Of a stretch of DNA of 64,000 bases, positions 48,670-58,997 are shown piece by piece. The first letter of the stretch is position 1; every line of letters starts with the position of its first letter. The stretch is from Nitrospirota bacterium (GTDB lineage: Bacteria > Nitrospirota > Thermodesulfovibrionia > Thermodesulfovibrionales > UBA6898): assembly GCA_003252075.1 (NCBI GenBank), contig QKDO01000086.1, positions 20,056 through 84,055 of the forward strand, in the 5' to 3' direction. A program made the position numbers and the translations under genes. The notes under the pieces are model-generated. The model searched no databases. It worked only from the letters and a program-made list of their open reading frames with translations, and was not told the DNA's origin.

Positions 48670-49223
48670 AGAAAAGACTCGCCACCGTTTCACTGGCAGG
48701 ATGTTTTGGCTGCCACATGTCTTTCCTGGACATAGATGAACGGATACTGGATCTGATGAAACTTGTGCAGTTTGACAGATCTCCTTTGAATGACTTCAAG
48801 AAATTTAAAAAGCGCTGTGATATAGGCCTGATAGAGGGCGGATGCTGCAATGAGGAAAATGTCCATACCTTGCGGGAGTTTCGAAAAAACTGTGATGTGC
48901 TGGTCGCCATTGGTCAGTGCGCTATTATGGGAGGGCTCCCGGTCATGCGCAATGCCATCATGCATGCCGAGGACCCTTTGCGGGAGTGCCTCGATACTGC
49001 CTATCTGAACAGCCCCACAGTATTTAATGCTTCCAATGACATACCGAACGATCCTGCCCTTCCCCTGCTCCTGGACAAGGTATACACCTGTGCAGAGGTT
49101 GTAAAGGTGGATTATCAGATCCCCGGGTGTCCTCCTTCGGGGGATACATTCTGGTTGGCCATGACTTTTCTGCTCAAGGGAACCGCTGCTGATCTGCCCT
49201 ACGAGCTTATAAAGTATGACTGA
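48666..49223 (+). CDS. hoxY: NAD-reducing hydrogenase small subunit HoxY
   Basis: Small subunit of 185 residues with one proximal [4Fe-4S] cluster: its ligands lie in LAGCFGCHMS, IEGGCC, AIGQCAIMGG and IPGCPPSGD. There is no Tat signal, so the enzyme is cytoplasmic, as expected for group 3d. The size matches HoxY, and it begins in the hoxU stop (ATGA). It forms the hydrogenase module with HoxH. Confidence 0.95.
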   Translation: MKKRLATVSLAGCFGCHMSFLDIDERILDLMKLVQFDRSPLNDFKKFKKRCDIGLIEGGCCNEENVHTLREFRKNCDVLVAIGQCAIMGGLPVMRNAIMHAEDPLRECLDTAYLNSPTVFNASNDIPNDPALPLLLDKVYTCAEVVKVDYQIPGCPPSGDTFWLAMTFLLKGTAADLPYELIKYD

Positions 49224-49270
49224 TCGGGCTCTGTCTGTGAAACAGAATCAAATGAGCGGGAGAACCACAC

Positions 49271-50710
49271 ATGGCAAAAACAAAAGTTATAGAAATTGAA
49301 CCCGTGAGCCGTGTTGAGGGTCATGGCAAGGTCAGTATTCACCTGGACGATCATAATAACGTACAGGAGGCCAGGCTCCATATTGTAGAATTCAGAGGAT
49401 TTGAGCGGTTTATTATTGGACGCCCCTTCTGGGAAGTCCCGGTTATTGTACAGCGTCTCTGCGGTATCTGCCCCGTAAGTCATCAGTTGGCTGCTGCCAA
49501 AGCCATGGACGTCATCGTGGGGGCAAAAAAGCTTACCCCGACTGCGGACAAAATCCGGCGCCTGATGAATTACGGGCAGATTATGCAGAGCCATGTTCTG
49601 CATTTCTTCCACTTATGCTCCCCTGATCTGCTCTTTGGCTTTGACGCTGACCCTGAGATACGGAATGTCTTCGGCATCATCAAGAAAATGCCCGATCTGG
49701 CTGTTCAGGGCATCATGATGCGAAAATACGGTCAGGAGATCATCAGGGCCACCTCCGGAAAGAAAATACACGGAACCGGATCAGTCCCCGGAGGTGTAAA
49801 TAAAAACCTCTCCGTGCAAGAAAGGGACTCCTTTCTGAAGGAAATTGACCAGATGAAAAAGTGGGCCCTCGGTGCGCTCGCCCTGGCAAAGAATTATACC
49901 CTTGAACATATAGATATGGTCAGGGAGTTCGCAGCGTTCAACTCCAGCCACCTTTCCCTTGTCCGCGAAGACGGCGCACTCGATTTATACCACGGCAATC
50001 TGCGGGCCATCGACGCAGGCGGCAACATCATCTTTGACCAGGTGGACTACAAGAAATTCAATGACTATATCATGGAAGAGGTACGGTCCTGGTCGTACAA
50101 CAAATTCCCCTTTATCAAGAGCCGAGGACATATTGACGGGTGGTATCGTGTCGGTCCCCTCTCCCGGATGAACACCATCGGATTTATCGACACGCCGGAA
50201 GCCCAGAAGGCCCTGGAAGAATTCAAAGGCCTGACCAAGGGCAAGCCCAACCATATGTCCCTGGCCTATCACTGGGCCAGAATGATAGAAGTCCTGCACT
50301 GTGTTGAAAAAATTGAGGAACTGCTCACTGACCCCGACCTTCAGGGGAATGATCTTCTTGTGAAGGGTGATCGTGCTGAAGAAGGGATCGGTGTGGTCGA
50401 GGCACCCCGCGGTACTCTTTTTCACCACTATCGCGTGAATAAGGACGACCAGGTTACCTACTGCAACCTGATTGTGTCGAGTACGAGCAATAACGAGGCC
50501 ATGAACCGGGCGATAACAAAGGTTGCTCACGATCATATTTCGGGCAAACCGAAGATTACCGAAGCTATGCTGAACCATGTTGAAGTGGCTGTCCGGGCAT
50601 ATGATCCCTGTCTTTCCTGTGCCACCCATGCGCTGGGTCAGATGCCGCTCATTATTGAGATGTACGATGTGAACGGCTCACTCCTTGAACGGAAAGGCAA
50701 GTGTTTGTGA
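49271..50710 (+). CDS. hoxH: NAD-reducing [NiFe]-hydrogenase large subunit HoxH
   Basis: Catalytic subunit of 479 residues. The two NiFe-binding pairs are RLCGICPVSHQLAAAKA (near residue 62) and DPCLSCATH (near 446), the usual CxxC ligands. A 26-residue extension after the His is the peptide removed by the maturation protease, encoded next. The arrangement and the HoxF/U partners identify the NAD-linked bidirectional group (3d); in vivo direction, H2 production from NADH or uptake, cannot be told. It follows hoxY after 47 nt with its own GGGAGA site. Confidence 0.95.
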   Translation: MAKTKVIEIEPVSRVEGHGKVSIHLDDHNNVQEARLHIVEFRGFERFIIGRPFWEVPVIVQRLCGICPVSHQLAAAKAMDVIVGAKKLTPTADKIRRLMNYGQIMQSHVLHFFHLCSPDLLFGFDADPEIRNVFGIIKKMPDLAVQGIMMRKYGQEIIRATSGKKIHGTGSVPGGVNKNLSVQERDSFLKEIDQMKKWALGALALAKNYTLEHIDMVREFAAFNSSHLSLVREDGALDLYHGNLRAIDAGGNIIFDQVDYKKFNDYIMEEVRSWSYNKFPFIKSRGHIDGWYRVGPLSRMNTIGFIDTPEAQKALEEFKGLTKGKPNHMSLAYHWARMIEVLHCVEKIEELLTDPDLQGNDLLVKGDRAEEGIGVVEAPRGTLFHHYRVNKDDQVTYCNLIVSSTSNNEAMNRAITKVAHDHISGKPKITEAMLNHVEVAVRAYDPCLSCATHALGQMPLIIEMYDVNGSLLERKGKCL

Positions 50711-51198
50711 GCAGTCCTTTGCCGAAGATCCTTTTCATCGGATATGGCAACCCGGGCCGTCTCGATGACGGTCTGGGGCCGGCGCTTGCAGCCAGAATTG
50801 ATGCCCTGTCGCTGAAAGGGATGACTGTCGAAGCTGACTATCAACTGGGAGTAGAAAACGCCTTTGGTGTGTCAAGGCATGATGTCGTCATATTTGCGGA
50901 TGCTGCGGTCAGGGGGAAGGCCCCCTTCTTCTTTAAGGAAATTCATCCCCAATCGCCCCTGAGTCTCGGAAGCCACAGCGTTTCTCCCGAGGCAGTTCTT
51001 TTCTTCGCTGAAAAACTGTTTCATTCCAGGGCCAGGGCGTATGTCCTGGGCATCCGGGGCTATGAGTTCAAGGGGTATAGCGAGGGATTGTCAGAGCAGG
51101 CCGAGAAAAACCTTGAGGAAGCCTTTCAGTTTGTGACGCATCTGGTCCAGTCCGGAAATTTCGATAGCAAGTATTGGTATCAAAATAGTGGAAAATGA
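50701..51198 (+). CDS. hoxW: hydrogenase maturation protease HoxW
   Basis: A 165-residue endopeptidase of the HyaD/HoxW family that trims the HoxH C terminus after nickel insertion. ILFIGYGNPGRLDDGLGPAL carries the metal-binding Glu/Asp-type N-terminal motif, and DVVIFADAAV holds the second acid; GSHSVSPEAVLFFAEKL contains the conserved His. It begins with GTG 50701, overlapping the hoxH stop by 10 nt. Other maturation genes (hypA-F) are not in the window and must be elsewhere. Confidence 0.9.
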   Translation: MFVSSPLPKILFIGYGNPGRLDDGLGPALAARIDALSLKGMTVEADYQLGVENAFGVSRHDVVIFADAAVRGKAPFFFKEIHPQSPLSLGSHSVSPEAVLFFAEKLFHSRARAYVLGIRGYEFKGYSEGLSEQAEKNLEEAFQFVTHLVQSGNFDSKYWYQNSGK

Positions 51199-51418
51199 GT
51201 GACACTATGCAGGATACCAAAATACTCTTCACCATCAATCCATTGCGGGTAGAGTATGCAAGAAACCTGATGTGATCTCAATATCATTCCTGTTTGTCGA
51301 GAATCCTTCAGGGATCAGAAGGAAGATTCTGGACAAGCCGAAACAACAGAAATATGGACTCTGCAACAGAGGCTAAAGAGTTTTCCTGTATTCATGAGAC
51401 AAAGAAGGAGATAAGACC

Positions 51419-51877
51419 ATGAAGATTCTGACCACACCGAGAATGGAACGATGCATTGGATGTCATTCCTGTTCGCTCGCCTGTGCACGGCTCATTCATA
51501 AACGACTGTCCTGGGACGCGGCCGGAATCCGCATCAGGTCCTCCGGGGGCCTCTCGACAGGGTTCGAGGCCAGGACCTGCTTTGCCTGCGACCCCGCGCC
51601 CTGCGTTAGGGCCTGCCCGACCGGCGCCTATTCCCAGAGAAAGGGCGGCGGTGTTGTGGTCAGGAAGAAGCTCTGCATCCGCTGCGGGGATTGCGCGAAG
51701 GCCTGTCCGGTGGACGCGATCTATCTCGATGCATCCGGTGAGCCCTTTGTCTGCATCCACTGCGGGAGGTGCGTGCCCTACTGCCCCCATGATTGTCTGG
51801 AACATACAGAGATGGCAAGAGGAGCATCAGGACCTGCAGGAAATGAAACGGCAGAGACGGGGGAGGTGGAGTCATGA
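51419..51877 (+). CDS. four-cluster [4Fe-4S] ferredoxin-like protein
   Basis: A 152-residue electron carrier with four cysteine sets: CIGCHSCSLAC, CFACDPAPCVRACP, CIRCGDCAKACP and CIHCGRCVPYCP, which could bind up to four [4Fe-4S] clusters. It starts behind AAGGAG and overlaps the aldehyde oxidoreductase gene by ATGA, so it is its electron partner. Such HycB/HydN-like proteins link an aldehyde or formate oxidoreductase to another redox enzyme; here the NAD-linked hydrogenase just upstream is a candidate, by position only. Confidence 0.9.
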   Translation: MKILTTPRMERCIGCHSCSLACARLIHKRLSWDAAGIRIRSSGGLSTGFEARTCFACDPAPCVRACPTGAYSQRKGGGVVVRKKLCIRCGDCAKACPVDAIYLDASGEPFVCIHCGRCVPYCPHDCLEHTEMARGASGPAGNETAETGEVES

Positions 51878-53610
51878 TACGGGACCATTTCAGGGTGCTC
51901 ACAATAGACCTCTCGACAGGGCAACGCACTATCGTCGATCTCGACGGGAGAGATACGGTAGCAGGTGGAAGCGGGCTGGCAGCGATGCTCTTCGAAAAAT
52001 ACGGCTTCCTCGGCAAGCCGTGGGACGAACCCGGTCAGCCGCTCATCTTCGCCATTGGTCCTCTGACAGGATACTTTCCGCTCATGAGCAAGACCGTCTG
52101 TGCCTTTAAATCGCCCTACCACGATCAATATGCCGAGAGCCATGGAGGAGGTCGTTCCGCTCTGTCATTGCGATTTGCCGACGTTGATGCACTGGTGATC
52201 ATTGGCAAGGCTGCATCTCCGTCTGCCCTCATCGTCGGGTCCCGGCAGATCGAGATCAAAGACGTGCAGTACCTCTGGGGTACTGACTTGCAGGTCGCGG
52301 GAAAGGTTCTTCGGCGCATGTTCCCCGGCTCCGGACACCGGACCATCCTCAGAATCGGCCCCGCAGGAGAGCGGCAATCGCCTATGGCCTGCATCACCGC
52401 TGATACCTATCGTCATTTCGGAAGACTCGGCGGAGGGGCGGTGATGGGAGCGAAGAACCTGAAGGCGATCATGATCCATGGAGACGCTTCTTTCCCGATC
52501 CCGGAGGGCAACGACTATGTGAAGGTATTTGAAGAAGTCCATACGAAGATGACTGACACGGACATGATGAGCAAGTATCATGACCTTGGCACCCCCATAA
52601 ACGTTGCTGTTTTGAATGGTATCAAGGCGTTGCCTATAAGGAACCTCCAGGCGACTGCAGACCCGGCGACCGCGGGTATCACCGGTGAGCGGTTCGCCGA
52701 GGTGGCCCTCCTCAGAAACGCTGCCTGCGCCGGCTGCCCGGTCGGCTGTATCCATATTGGGTTTGTGCGGGAACGCTTCCAGAAAGAGAACCGTTACCTC
52801 TATCGCCAGATCTCCTATGACCATGAACTGATCGTTACCGTCGGCTCCATGCTCGGGGTCATGGACTGCTTCGAGGTGCTCAAGCTCATAGACGTGGCCG
52901 AGAAGATGGGGCTCGATGTTATGTCTCCCGGTGTTGCGCTGGCCTGGGCTACAGAGGCCCTCGCAAAGGGTTTCATCACGGAAAAAGAAACCCTTGTACC
53001 CCTTGCCTTCGGGAACTCTTCCTCGTACCAGGCAGCCATAGAGCATCTGGCCCTGGGCACGAACGACTTCTACCAGATCCTTTCCCAGGGCACAGCGAAG
53101 GCAGCGGCTCGATACGGGGGCAAGGAGTTCGCCTGTGTCCTCGGCCAGGAGATGGCCGGCTACGCAACCGGTGAAACGTTCTTCGTTTCCCAGGCACTCG
53201 GTCTGCGACACTCACACTTGGACAGCAGCGGCTATTCCTACGACCAGAAGCCGAAGGGAAAGACTGTTGAGGATGCTGTAAAGTTCCTGGTCAATGACGA
53301 GAAGGGAAGGGTATTTCTTACCTCTATGGTGTCGTGCCTGTTCGCGCGGGGTGTGTACAATGATGAACTGCTCGGCAACTGCCTGAAGAGCGTCGGTTAT
53401 GGGACGCTGGCGGACAACATGGACACCATCGCGGAGGGGATTCAGCGGCTGAGATGGAAACTGCGCGTCAGGTCAGGGTATCGGCCGGAAAACGTATCGA
53501 TCCCGAAGCGGTTTACTGAAATAACGACCTGGAAGGGAAAGATCGACGAAACATTGCTCAATCAGTTGAAAGAGGAGTACGGCAAAAGCATCATGAGCAT
53601 GGCCGGATGA
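51874..53610 (+). CDS. aldehyde:ferredoxin oxidoreductase family protein
   Basis: A 578-residue tungsto-pterin enzyme of the AOR family. The N-terminal domain has VLTIDLSTGQ, YAESHGGGRSALSLRFADVD and GRLGGGAVMGAKNLKAI for the bis-pterin cofactor, and AACAGCPVGCIHIG (near residue 285) supplies three of the [4Fe-4S] cysteines, the fourth likely near SVGYGTLAD or the upstream SCLFARG region. It oxidises an aldehyde or reduces an acid with ferredoxin. It is shorter than the usual 600-620 residues. Substrate is not known. It shares its transcript with the four-cluster ferredoxin. Confidence 0.88.
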   Translation: MIRDHFRVLTIDLSTGQRTIVDLDGRDTVAGGSGLAAMLFEKYGFLGKPWDEPGQPLIFAIGPLTGYFPLMSKTVCAFKSPYHDQYAESHGGGRSALSLRFADVDALVIIGKAASPSALIVGSRQIEIKDVQYLWGTDLQVAGKVLRRMFPGSGHRTILRIGPAGERQSPMACITADTYRHFGRLGGGAVMGAKNLKAIMIHGDASFPIPEGNDYVKVFEEVHTKMTDTDMMSKYHDLGTPINVAVLNGIKALPIRNLQATADPATAGITGERFAEVALLRNAACAGCPVGCIHIGFVRERFQKENRYLYRQISYDHELIVTVGSMLGVMDCFEVLKLIDVAEKMGLDVMSPGVALAWATEALAKGFITEKETLVPLAFGNSSSYQAAIEHLALGTNDFYQILSQGTAKAAARYGGKEFACVLGQEMAGYATGETFFVSQALGLRHSHLDSSGYSYDQKPKGKTVEDAVKFLVNDEKGRVFLTSMVSCLFARGVYNDELLGNCLKSVGYGTLADNMDTIAEGIQRLRWKLRVRSGYRPENVSIPKRFTEITTWKGKIDETLLNQLKEEYGKSIMSMAG

Positions 53611-53644
53611 TCGCTCTGCGCTGCGACCGAAACAGGGAGGAGAG

Positions 53645-55498
53645 ATGACCGATAAGGCACGACCGCCTCGAATTCCTTACCGCGAAAAGCCGGATTACAC
53701 AAAGCCGCTTCTTGAGGTCCCAGATGAGACCCGGAAGCGTATGCGGGGGAGACTCGTTCTTCTGTATGGGGAAAAGACCGCGGATGAATATCTTCCCCAG
53801 CTCGAACGGATCCTTAAGGTCCATTATGCGCATAAGCCGGATGAACTGATCGAGCAGGACAGGGATTTTAACCCTGCAGCTCGCTTTACCGAAAAGGATA
53901 TCATCATGATCACCTATGGTGATCTCCTTCGCGGAAAGCAGCACTCTCCCCTGGCAAGCCTCGCCTATTTTTTGAAACGCCCTCTCAAGGACGTGGTCAA
54001 TACCATTCATATCCTCCCGTTTTTCCCCTATTCGTCGGACCGCGGCTTTTCCATTACCGATTTCCGCAGCGTCGATCCGAAGCTGGGCACCTGGGACGAC
54101 ATTCGGGAGATCGGCAGCGAGTTCAAGCTGCTCTTCGACGGCGTGCTGAATCATGCCTCGGCAGAGAGCCTCGGGTTCCAAGAATTTCTCAACGGCCATC
54201 CCCGTTATAGGGACGTTGTCATCCACTACCGGTCACCCGACGATCTCCCCCCGGACCAGCGGCTTCTCATACGGCGGCCGCGCACCTCGGACATCCTCAC
54301 CCGGTTCGACTCCATCAATGGGCCGCTTTATGTCTGGACCACCTTCTCTCCCGATCAGGTCGATCTCAACTACCGGAACCCGCTGGTCCTCCTTTTCATC
54401 ATCGATGTGCTGCTCATGTATGTGCGGCGCGGGGCGGACATCATCAGGTTGGATGCTGTCACGTACCTCTGGCGGGAATTGGGGACGGACTGCGCGAGCC
54501 TGGAGCAGACACACGAGATCATCAAGCTCTTTCGCGATGCGCTTGATGTTGCAGCTCCCGGTGTGGCGCTGCTCACCGAGACGAATGTGCCGCATGAAGA
54601 GAATATCTCTTATTTCGGAAACGGTCATGATGAAGCGCAGATGGTGTACAACTTCGCCCTTCCCCCCCTTGTGCTGCACACCTTTTATCGTGAAAACTGT
54701 GCAGCGCTCTCTCAATGGGCTGTGCATCTTGCCTATCCGTCGATGACGACAACGTACTTCAATATGCTCGACACCCACGACGGCGTCGGACTGCAGGGGG
54801 TGAAGAACATCCTTTCTCGGGAAGAGATCGACGCGATCATTGAGCGTGCGGTGAGCCATAACGCATTCGTCTCTTATAAGACAGGGCCCGACGGCAAAGA
54901 CGAACCCTATGAGATCAACACGACGTGGTGGGGTGCCCTCAACCGGCGTGACAGCGGGGAGGCACCGATCCTCCAGGTGAAGCGGTTTGTCGCTTCCCGG
55001 AGCATATCCCTTGCGCTCAAAGGGGTTCCCGGAATCTATTTTCATGGCATGCTCGACACGGAAAATGATCCTGAAGTCGTGAAGAAGACCGGCTCCAGGC
55101 GAGACATCAACAGGACCGTGATCGATGAAGAGTATTTGGACAGGGCAGTGAGTGATCCCGATTCCCGATTGTCGCTCATCCAGCAGCTCCTCAGGAAGCT
55201 CGCAGAGATTCGGATCAGTTATCGCGCCTTTCATCCGAACGGCGGGCAAAATATCCTCATGATCTCGACGGCTGTTTTTTCTGTTCTGCGCGTCTCCCCC
55301 GATGGAGACGAACGTCTTCTGACACTGACAAACGTGGCAGGACAGGAGACGTTGGTCGAGGTAGCGCTGTCAGAGCTCGGCTCAGATGCCGGAGTCTGGG
55401 GCGATCTTATCAGCGGGCAAGCGCATGAAGTCCGGGACAACGTTCTCAGCCTCCGGCTTGAGCCGTACGATGTTGCCTGGCTGAAGCCGCTGCCGTGA
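53645..55498 (+). CDS. GH13_18 glucoside phosphorylase (sucrose/glucosylglycerate type)
   Basis: A 617-residue GH13 enzyme of the sucrose-phosphorylase subfamily. It has HILPFFPYSSDRGFSITDF, GADIIRLDAVTYLWRELGT with the nucleophile near Asp270, ALLTETNVPHEENISYFG with the acid/base near Glu312 and MLDTHDGVGLQG near Asp379. The N-terminal domain of about 90 residues before the barrel is typical of the YcjM/glucosylglycerate phosphorylase branch rather than sucrose phosphorylase. It should yield alpha-glucose-1-phosphate for pgm. GGGAGG lies before ATG 53645. The acceptor sugar cannot be settled from sequence. Confidence 0.88.
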   Translation: MTDKARPPRIPYREKPDYTKPLLEVPDETRKRMRGRLVLLYGEKTADEYLPQLERILKVHYAHKPDELIEQDRDFNPAARFTEKDIIMITYGDLLRGKQHSPLASLAYFLKRPLKDVVNTIHILPFFPYSSDRGFSITDFRSVDPKLGTWDDIREIGSEFKLLFDGVLNHASAESLGFQEFLNGHPRYRDVVIHYRSPDDLPPDQRLLIRRPRTSDILTRFDSINGPLYVWTTFSPDQVDLNYRNPLVLLFIIDVLLMYVRRGADIIRLDAVTYLWRELGTDCASLEQTHEIIKLFRDALDVAAPGVALLTETNVPHEENISYFGNGHDEAQMVYNFALPPLVLHTFYRENCAALSQWAVHLAYPSMTTTYFNMLDTHDGVGLQGVKNILSREEIDAIIERAVSHNAFVSYKTGPDGKDEPYEINTTWWGALNRRDSGEAPILQVKRFVASRSISLALKGVPGIYFHGMLDTENDPEVVKKTGSRRDINRTVIDEEYLDRAVSDPDSRLSLIQQLLRKLAEIRISYRAFHPNGGQNILMISTAVFSVLRVSPDGDERLLTLTNVAGQETLVEVALSELGSDAGVWGDLISGQAHEVRDNVLSLRLEPYDVAWLKPLP

Positions 55499-55592
55499 GC
55501 TGAGCCTATGGGTATTGGCCTGTGTTGCAGCATTTAGGTAAGACCGCAGGTAATATACCTATGCGATCCCATAACATCAGGAGGTTGAGAAA

Positions 55593-57245
55593 ATGCTTCC
55601 GAAAGTGAATCCGAAGAAGACGACGGCGTGGAAAAAGCTGAAAGAGCATCACCGGGTGATGCGTAAGCGTCCCATGGCGGATCTCTTTCGTCAGGATAAG
55701 GAGAGATTCTCCGCATTTTCTCTTCGGTTTGAAGATATCCTCGTCGATTATTCGAAGAATATCATCACAAAAGAGACGATGCGGCTTCTCTTTAGGCTTG
55801 CCAGGGAATGCAGGGTCAAAGACGCTATCGAATCCATGTTCTCAGGCGAGATGATCAACGAGACCGAAAAGCGGGCAGTCCTTCATGTGGCACTGAGGAA
55901 CCGCTCAAGCGTCCCCATCCTTCTGGACGGGAAGGATGTCATGCCTGAGGTAAATGCGGTGTTAGCTCAAATGGAGCGGTTTTCTGAAGCTGTTATTTCC
56001 GGGAGATGGAAAGGGTACACGGGAAAGTCCATAACAGACATCGTCAATATCGGGATCGGCGGTTCTGATCTGGGGCCGGTCATGGTGACCGAGGCCTTGA
56101 AAGCATCGTGGAAACCCGGCTTGCGTCCCCATTTTGTCTCGAATGTCGACGGCACCCATATTACGGAAACCCTGAAGGGATTGTCTCCCGAGACCACGCT
56201 CTTCATGATCGCCTCGAAGACCTTCACGACCCAGGAGACGATGACCAATGCCCATACGGCGAGAACGTGGTTTCTCGACGCCTGCGGAAATGAATCCTTT
56301 ATCAGAAATCATTTCGTGGCCATTTCCACGAACAGGCAAGAGGTGGAAAATTTCGGCATTGACCCGGTGAATATGTTTCGGTTCTGGGACTGGGTCGGCG
56401 GCAGGTACTCGCTCTGGTCTTCCATCGGTCTCTCCATCGCCTGCTCCATCGGGTTTGAAAACTTCGCCGGGCTTCTTGATGGCGCCCATGCCGTGGACCG
56501 GCATTTCCGAGAAGCGCCCTTCGAAAGGAATATACCGGTAATCCTCGCTGTGATCGGGATTTGGTATAACAATTTCTTTGGCGCCCAGACCGAGGCCATC
56601 CTGCCCTATGATCAATATCTGCATCGTTTTGCCGCATATTTCCAGCAAGGCAATATGGAGAGCAACGGAAAATATATTGATCGGCAAGGTAGCGGGGTTG
56701 GTTACCAAACTGGACCGGTAGTCTGGGGAGAGCCGGGCACGAATGGGCAGCACGCATTCTACCAGCTCATACATCAGGGGACCAAGCTCATCCCCTGCGA
56801 CTTTATCGCTCCTGCCATCTCCTACAATCCCGTGGGCCGGCACCACGAGATCCTGCTTTCGAATTTCTTTGCCCAGACCGAGGCCCTTATGAAAGGGAAG
56901 ACAGCGTCGGAGGTCAGGCAGGAATTGGAGCGGACAGGAATGAGCGCTGAAGATATCAAACGGCTGCTGCCCTTCCGGGTGTTTACGGGGAACAGGCCGA
57001 CCAACTCTATCCTGGTCAGGAAGATCACCCCCCGGATTTTGGGGAGTCTCATAGCAATGTACGAGCATAAGATCTTTGTCCAGGGGATCATCTGGAACAT
57101 CTTCAGCTTTGACCAGTGGGGTGTGGAACTGGGCAAGCAGCTTGCAAACAGGATCCTTCCGGAGCTGAAAGACGAAAAACCGGTGACGTCTCATGATGCC
57201 TCGACCAATGGCCTGATTAATGCGTTCAAGGCATTGAGGAGGTGA
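55593..57245 (+). CDS. pgi: glucose-6-phosphate isomerase
   Basis: A 550-residue isomerase of the E. coli/animal type. [53 protein letters not shown] with catalytic residues, and [18 protein letters not shown] with the active-site His are present. It is intact and of normal length. AGGAGG precedes ATG 55593. It ends the carbon-metabolism island. Confidence 0.96.
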   Translation: MLPKVNPKKTTAWKKLKEHHRVMRKRPMADLFRQDKERFSAFSLRFEDILVDYSKNIITKETMRLLFRLARECRVKDAIESMFSGEMINETEKRAVLHVALRNRSSVPILLDGKDVMPEVNAVLAQMERFSEAVISGRWKGYTGKSITDIVNIGIGGSDLGPVMVTEALKASWKPGLRPHFVSNVDGTHITETLKGLSPETTLFMIASKTFTTQETMTNAHTARTWFLDACGNESFIRNHFVAISTNRQEVENFGIDPVNMFRFWDWVGGRYSLWSSIGLSIACSIGFENFAGLLDGAHAVDRHFREAPFERNIPVILAVIGIWYNNFFGAQTEAILPYDQYLHRFAAYFQQGNMESNGKYIDRQGSGVGYQTGPVVWGEPGTNGQHAFYQLIHQGTKLIPCDFIAPAISYNPVGRHHEILLSNFFAQTEALMKGKTASEVRQELERTGMSAEDIKRLLPFRVFTGNRPTNSILVRKITPRILGSLIAMYEHKIFVQGIIWNIFSFDQWGVELGKQLANRILPELKDEKPVTSHDASTNGLINAFKALRR

Positions 57246-57618
57246 TTCGCAGCAGACAGCGGGATAACGTATCCGTCGAAAAAGGGGCATGGGCGGCCAA
57301 GGCCGGCTGCAGAAAACCTTGCGCAATCCCTCACTTCCTGATAGGGAAATATCAGACGTCGGCCTGACATATGCATCAGGATTTACTTCCCGAAGGTGCG
57401 GTCCCGGAAGCATGCTCTTATGGTGAGGAGTACAACAGCAAGTCTCTGATAGACTCTATATCCTGCTTCTCACGCTCTGCGAGAAGCCAGTTTGAGTTGC
57501 ATCAGAATTAGAACCTATAACCTCTGGACACATCGAATATTTCTTGATATAAGAAGGGTAAAAGGGAAGCTTGGTATGCTGTAGATGAATTCAATCCCAT
57601 CAAGAAGAGGAAATGAAC
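57246..57618. other. intergenic region after pgi
   Basis: A 373-nt gap with no supported gene. It holds a small hairpin (CTGATA/TATCAG, 57338-57355) without a T-run and a GAGGAA ribosome-binding site for the next gene at the right edge. I see no promoter I would defend and no repeat. Confidence 0.5.
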
Positions 57619-58020
57619 ATGGAAGAAGCTAATCGGCTCAGGTATTTAAAGATTGCCTTGGTATTGATCGGCGGCTCTTTCGTAGTTGTAGTTTATCCAC
57701 TTACTATCTTTTGGCCGTCGGGCTGGGCGTGGCACATGGACGGCCCTTCGCTCTACCTTCAGATGATCATCGGAATCTATGCGACACTTGGCGTATTCCT
57801 GATCATCGCAGCCCGGAATCCTCTTGAGCATCTCAGTCTCATCTGGTTCACTGTTTGGTCAAGCATTGTTCACGGCGGGATAATGGCTGTGCAGGCACTC
57901 GTTTATCCGGAGCACAGAGGCCATCTGTTGGGTGACGTGCCCGTACTGTTCCTTTATGCAGCAGTACTGTCCTGGCTGACGCCGAAAGGGAAGAGTGGGT
58001 CAGCGGCCATCGGGGCGTAA
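57619..58020 (+). CDS. small four-helix membrane protein (DUF6632-like)
   Basis: A 133-residue inner-membrane protein with four hydrophobic segments. IFWPSGWAWHMDGPS, IIGIYATLGVFLIIAARNPL and SLIWFTVWSSIVHGGIMAVQ resemble a family of small bacterial membrane proteins I recall as DUF6632. ATG 57619 gives a normal spacing from GAGG; ATG 57613 is also possible. Function unknown. It is the only gene in its surroundings, probably monocistronic. Confidence 0.7.
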   Translation: MEEANRLRYLKIALVLIGGSFVVVVYPLTIFWPSGWAWHMDGPSLYLQMIIGIYATLGVFLIIAARNPLEHLSLIWFTVWSSIVHGGIMAVQALVYPEHRGHLLGDVPVLFLYAAVLSWLTPKGKSGSAAIGA

Positions 58021-58463
58021 GCCATACCTAACAAGCGAAGTCCGTCCGCTGGAGCACGCATTATCTGATTTCGTTCCGCCGTTGGTGCCAGCACCGCAGA
58101 TTTGTGGCTGTGCATGTTGCAGTGCGAATGTTACGCTGTTTGCAAATGGGTATCCGTGAGGCATAATCTTTCCTTTACCTGAACGCATCTAATATCAGCT
58201 CAGATGTGCTCATTGCAACCAGAAATTGTCAAAAATCCTATGCCATACGCAATGTATCTTTCGCCCGTATTACCACAAAATATGATACAGCTGAGACCAT
58301 GACATATTGGGTTTATTGAGTTTTGTATTTTCAAGCTACGAGAAATATGATATATTCCGATCAATCTGGCAAGAAAAAGGAGTGTCATACATTAGTTACA
58401 ACGAGACATTGAGCAGTGACGAATACAATACATTTTGGAGTCAGCGCCATCCGTTATCCTGAG
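58021..58463. other. gene-poor region, nothing certain
   Basis: 443 nt upstream of the next lipoprotein gene. AT-rich in its right half (ATATGATATATTCCG near 58344), possibly a promoter, but no clear -35/-10 pair. A GTG at 58416 extends the next frame and is the track start. No repeat or RNA gene recognised. Confidence 0.4.
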
Positions 58464-58997
58464 ATGTGCCACATCAGGCAGGGCGGCATGGTCGTTCTCG
58501 TGTTCTCGGCGATATTGCTGTTCACCTCCGCATGCGTATCAGAACCGAGCATTGACAAGGACAAATTTGCAGAATTGGACCGGGCCGTCCAGGACCTGAA
58601 GGCCGCTATTACATCGAGCGACCCCTGTGATGTGCCCGATACTTTGCAGCAGAGGATTGCCTCAGGAATAACAGCCATCAAGGACAAGACGAACTCAAAA
58701 GGAGAGCGTGACTTAATCTTGGCCTACTCGCACCTTTTGACCACCTACAAGGATGGCTTGCTACTGTGTCAATATCGGACCCAATTGTCCCACTTCGGTT
58801 TCTTCCCGAAGGGACGCATCTATGTTTCACAGGAGCTCGATCCCCTGGTCGAAAAATACGATCTGTCTACAGAGAAACATGTATACAAACGTACGGGGCA
58901 GTATATGCGGAGTATTGACGGCAACTCGATAGGCGTGATCTGGGAAAGCGCACTGAGCCAGATAAAAAACATAGAAAATATGATGAATTATAATTGA
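58464..58997 (+). CDS. small lipoprotein of unknown function
   Basis: A 177-residue predicted lipoprotein. A short positive N terminus (MCHIRQGG), a hydrophobic segment MVVLVFSAILLF and lipobox FTSAC are followed by a helical region (LDRAVQDLKAAITSSDPC) and two further Cys residues (DPCD, LLCQYR) that could form a disulfide. The start is uncertain: GTG 58416 (track), ATG 58464 (chosen for its charged leader) or ATG 58488. I know no function for it. It is separated from neighbours on both sides by more than 300 nt. Confidence 0.55.
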   Translation: MCHIRQGGMVVLVFSAILLFTSACVSEPSIDKDKFAELDRAVQDLKAAITSSDPCDVPDTLQQRIASGITAIKDKTNSKGERDLILAYSHLLTTYKDGLLLCQYRTQLSHFGFFPKGRIYVSQELDPLVEKYDLSTEKHVYKRTGQYMRSIDGNSIGVIWESALSQIKNIENMMNYN

